Source of the DNA: Salvelinus alpinus
Lineage: Eukaryota > Chordata > Actinopteri > Salmoniformes > Salmonidae
DNA: 64,000 nucleotides
Reading direction: 5' to 3'
NCBI RefSeq assembly: GCF_045679555.1
Contig: NC_092092.1
Span: forward strand, 21,374,469-21,438,468
The notes below the pieces were generated by a model. That model was not told the origin of the DNA and ran no database searches. It worked only from the letters and a program-made list of their open reading frames with translations. Made by a program: the position numbers and the translations under genes. Shown here piece by piece: positions 60,871 through 64,000 of this stretch; position 1 is the stretch's first letter; every line of letters starts with the position of its first letter.

Positions 60871-61055
60871 TACAGAAGATGTGAGCTCCTCCACTGTCTG
60901 GGCCAGGCCCTAATCTAACACAGAAGATCTGAGCTCCTCCACTGTCTGGGCCAGGCCCTAATCTAACACAGAAGATCTGAGCTCCTCCACTGTCTGGGCC
61001 AGGCCCTAATCTAACACAGATGGTGTGAGCTCCTCCACTGTCGGGCCTGTTGTGT
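60871..61055. repeat. 48-bp tandem repeat, four copies
   Basis: Copies start at GAGCTCCTCC 60883, 60931, 60979 and 61027. Units contain CTGTCTGGGCCAGGCCCTAA and TCTAACACAGAAGAT. The last copy is diverged. Confidence 0.96.
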
Positions 61056-61559
61056 CCTCTCTACCTAGTGGAAACAGGAGACCCTGTTAAGAGGTTCTAA
61101 GTACTCACGGACGGCTAACGGTAGACAATCCTACCTGTGTGTCCGAGGCTTTACAGTAAAGCCTCCACTGGCCACTCAGACAATTAGCACTTCATTAGCA
61201 CTTCTTAAGATATGATAATGGTAAGCTAACTGACCGTGGCAGCCCACCTACCTTACAGGCGCTAAACCCTTACAGATGAGTTTGGATAGAGGGTGGGGGT
61301 ACTGGAAGAAATCACCATCACCTGGAGGGATTTTACCCACTTCTCTCTGACCTGCCTTCCACGGGCAGCTTAGACTGGATTTGGGGAGGAGAGGGAGGGG
61401 AAAGGGGAAGGGGAGAGATGTGGTGGAATAACCCTGTCTTTCCTGTAGGTCGGCCCCCTCCCTCCCTGCAGTTCATCTGTTTAGTTTAGTGCTTTCCTTG
61501 TGTGCTTGTTTGTTGTCCCCAGTGTGCTGTTACGTTCCTCTCCTCCCCTCTTCTCTCAG
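61056..61559. other. Intergenic
   Basis: No gene recognised. A purine-rich stretch lies at 61384-61418. A short duplication ATTAGCACTTC(A/T)T occurs at about 61185 and 61195. Confidence 0.45.
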
Positions 61560-61745
61560 TACCTTCCTCCAATACACATGTTCACCGTCTGAAAGGAAGT
61601 GCTCAGCTTCTCAGAAACAGCTGATGTATCCTCGCACACCAGACGCCTGCGCTTAAGCAGACAATTAAACTTTACACAAACACTCCACGTCAAATGAGCT
61701 TAATCCAATTCCAGCACTTCAAGTGATAGTTTGCTGCTATTTGTG
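61560..61745. promoter_or_regulatory. Candidate conserved non-coding element
   Basis: A repeat-free block with GCTTAAGCAGACAATTAAAC near 61651, GAGCTTAATCCAATTCCAGC near 61697 and an NKX-type CTTCAAGTGATAG near 61719. Non-coding. Composition and motifs only. Confidence 0.33.
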
Positions 61746-62774
<1,029 letters not shown>

Positions 62775-62782
<8 letters not shown>

Positions 62783-64000
62783 ATTCAATTCAATTGACTT
62801 TATTGACATGGCAAGTTCATTATTACTTACATTGTCAAAGTATACATATCGAAAAATAAAAATCTAATATATATATGTATATATATACAAAATATATATA
62901 TATTTATATATAAATAAATGGTGGAACCAACAGCAATAATAATAGTAGTAGTGGACATGGGATTACCATTAACAGCAACTACAACAACAATATTAATCAG
63001 AACAACAATACATTAAAGCAACAGTAGTAGACCAGTGTCAACATGACTTGAGAAGACATATGACCTGGTATGAAAGACAAAACAAAACTAAGCTAAATGG
63101 GAAATATTATCAACATTACTTTGCATTTTTCACTGGCTGTCCCTCAGATTGTGGCAGGAGGACACATATTTGGCTGCCAAAACTGCACATTTTGGCTTTT
63201 CACCCAATAAATATTTGATTTTTTCTTCATCTTTTATAGTTTCAAATTCTTTGTATTGAGTTATAATTTTGGGAAAGAAATATGCTCTTAGGTCTGAGTA
63301 TTTGTCACAGTGTAGTAGGAAATGCACCTCTGTCTCTACCTCTCCCCTGGAGCAGAGTGAGCACAGCCTGTCCTCTCTGGGCAGCCAGGTTTGTCTGTGA
63401 CGACCGGTCTCTATAGCCAGACTGTGCTCACTGAGTCTGTACCTAGTCAATGTTTTCCTCAGTTTTCTATCAGTCACAGTGGTCAGATAGTCTGCCACCA
63501 TGTATTGTCTGTTTAGAGACAAATAGCATTGAAGTTTACTTTGATTTTTTGTGGTGTCTTTCCAATAGGTTATATATTTTTCTTTTTGTTTTGTGATGAT
63601 TTGGTTGGGCCAGATTTTCTGAGGGCTGTCCCGAGGCTCTATGGGGTTGGTTTGGGTTGGTGAACTGAGCCTCAGAACCAGCTGGCTGAGGGGACTCTTC
63701 TCTGGTTTCATCTCTTGACATTGTAGAGCTGTGTGATGGAATGTTTTGGGGTCACTTGTTTTTAGATGGTTGTAAAATTTGATGGCTCTTTTTTCTATTC
63801 GAATGAGGAGGGGGTATTGGCCCAATTCTGCCCTACATGCGTTATTTGGAGTTTTTCTTTGTACTTGCAAAACAGTCTTGCAAAACTCTGCATGCAATAT
63901 TTCAATTTGATGTTTGTCCCATTTGGTAAATTCATTATTAGAGAGTGGACCCCATACTTCACTACCATATAGAGCAATTGGTTCTATAACTGATTGAAAA
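62775..64000 (-). mobile_element. Non-LTR retrotransposon, 3' part (runs off the window)
   Basis: The 3' end lies at about 62775 and finishes in repeated CAATT (four to five units on the plus strand), a short tandem tail instead of poly-A. Next to it GACTTTATTGACATGGC gives a minus-strand AATAAAG signal. The 3' UTR is AT-rich with ATATAT runs (62868-62920). The coding part lies at 63130 and beyond; the 5' end is outside the window. Confidence 0.85.
63130..64000 (-). CDS. LINE ORF2 C-terminal region (partial)
   Basis: In intact elements ORF2 carries endonuclease and reverse transcriptase; only its C-terminal end is here. The frame is open from the window edge to TGA/TAA at 63130-63132, about 289 codons. 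It begins near FQSVIEPIALYGSEVWGP, the end of an RT domain (the LYGSEVWG type). Downstream is a long helical region and a cysteine-histidine motif LCSLCSRGEVETEVHFLLHC (C-x2-C ... H-x4-C), found at the end of many LINE ORF2 proteins. No frameshift is visible. The ATG-less beginning is due to the window edge. The clade is not determined. Confidence 0.85.
   Translation of the reverse strand, partial: FQSVIEPIALYGSEVWGPLSNNEFTKWDKHQIEILHAEFCKTVLQVQRKTPNNACRAELGQYPLLIRIEKRAIKFYNHLKTSDPKTFHHTALQCQEMKPEKSPLSQLVLRLSSPTQTNPIEPRDSPQKIWPNQIITKQKEKYITYWKDTTKNQSKLQCYLSLNRQYMVADYLTTVTDRKLRKTLTRYRLSEHSLAIETGRHRQTWLPREDRLCSLCSRGEVETEVHFLLHCDKYSDLRAYFFPKIITQYKEFETIKDEEKIKYLLGEKPKCAVLAAKYVSSCHNLRDSQ

Overview
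This window is vertebrate nuclear DNA from a teleost, most probably a salmonid. The evidence is a spliced two-exon SIX-family homeobox gene, very long CA/CT microsatellites, several Tc1-like transposons with the cut-and-paste ends typical of salmonid genomes, tRNA-derived SINEs of the kind common in salmon and trout, 'TAAATAAAGG'-type LINE tails and palindromic MITEs. The species cannot be fixed from the sequence alone.

Only one host protein-coding gene is supported: six3 on the minus strand (exon 1 6898-7589, exon 2 5181-5373, 294 aa). It is a transcription factor that patterns forebrain and eye. In vertebrates six3 and six2 are neighbours lying tail to tail, so six2 would be expected to the left of position 1. 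The 56 kb to the right would then be the upstream regulatory desert of six3. No other host exon was recognised.

Layout: 1-5180 is the 3' flank of six3, with a CA tract, a LINE/SINE tail and a 31-bp minisatellite. 5181-7589 is six3. 7590-14620 is the promoter and an AT-rich proximal flank with several blocks that look like conserved non-coding elements. 14625-28440 is repeat-rich: a TIR element with telomere-like repeats, a pile of Tc1/SINE/hAT-like pieces at 16.9-20.5 kb, a dead Tc1 at 22.3-24.0 kb carrying a nested tRNA-like element, and a hairpin insertion with 14-bp target duplications. 28440-43560 mixes candidate regulatory blocks with microsatellites, a foldback MITE, a chimeric Tc1 and a SINE. 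44-50 kb is a chain of tandem repeats. 52430-57974 is one Tc1 element split by two later insertions, one of them an internally deleted Ty3/gypsy LTR element. 58-62.5 kb is desert with a MITE and two tandem arrays. 62.77 kb to the end is the 3' part of a minus-strand non-LTR retrotransposon.

The candidate regulatory blocks are judged only from balanced composition, homeobox/POU/GATA/forkhead-like motifs and absence of repeat structure. No alignment could be run. I did not find a novel gene system. The more unusual signals are a strong local excess of the octamer palindrome TAGGCCTA around six3, the 14-bp-TSD hairpin insertion, the tRNA-like TIR element, the back-to-back chimeric Tc1, a MITE inserted in a minisatellite whose neighbouring units show the empty site, and long pyrimidine tracts that all lie on the same strand.
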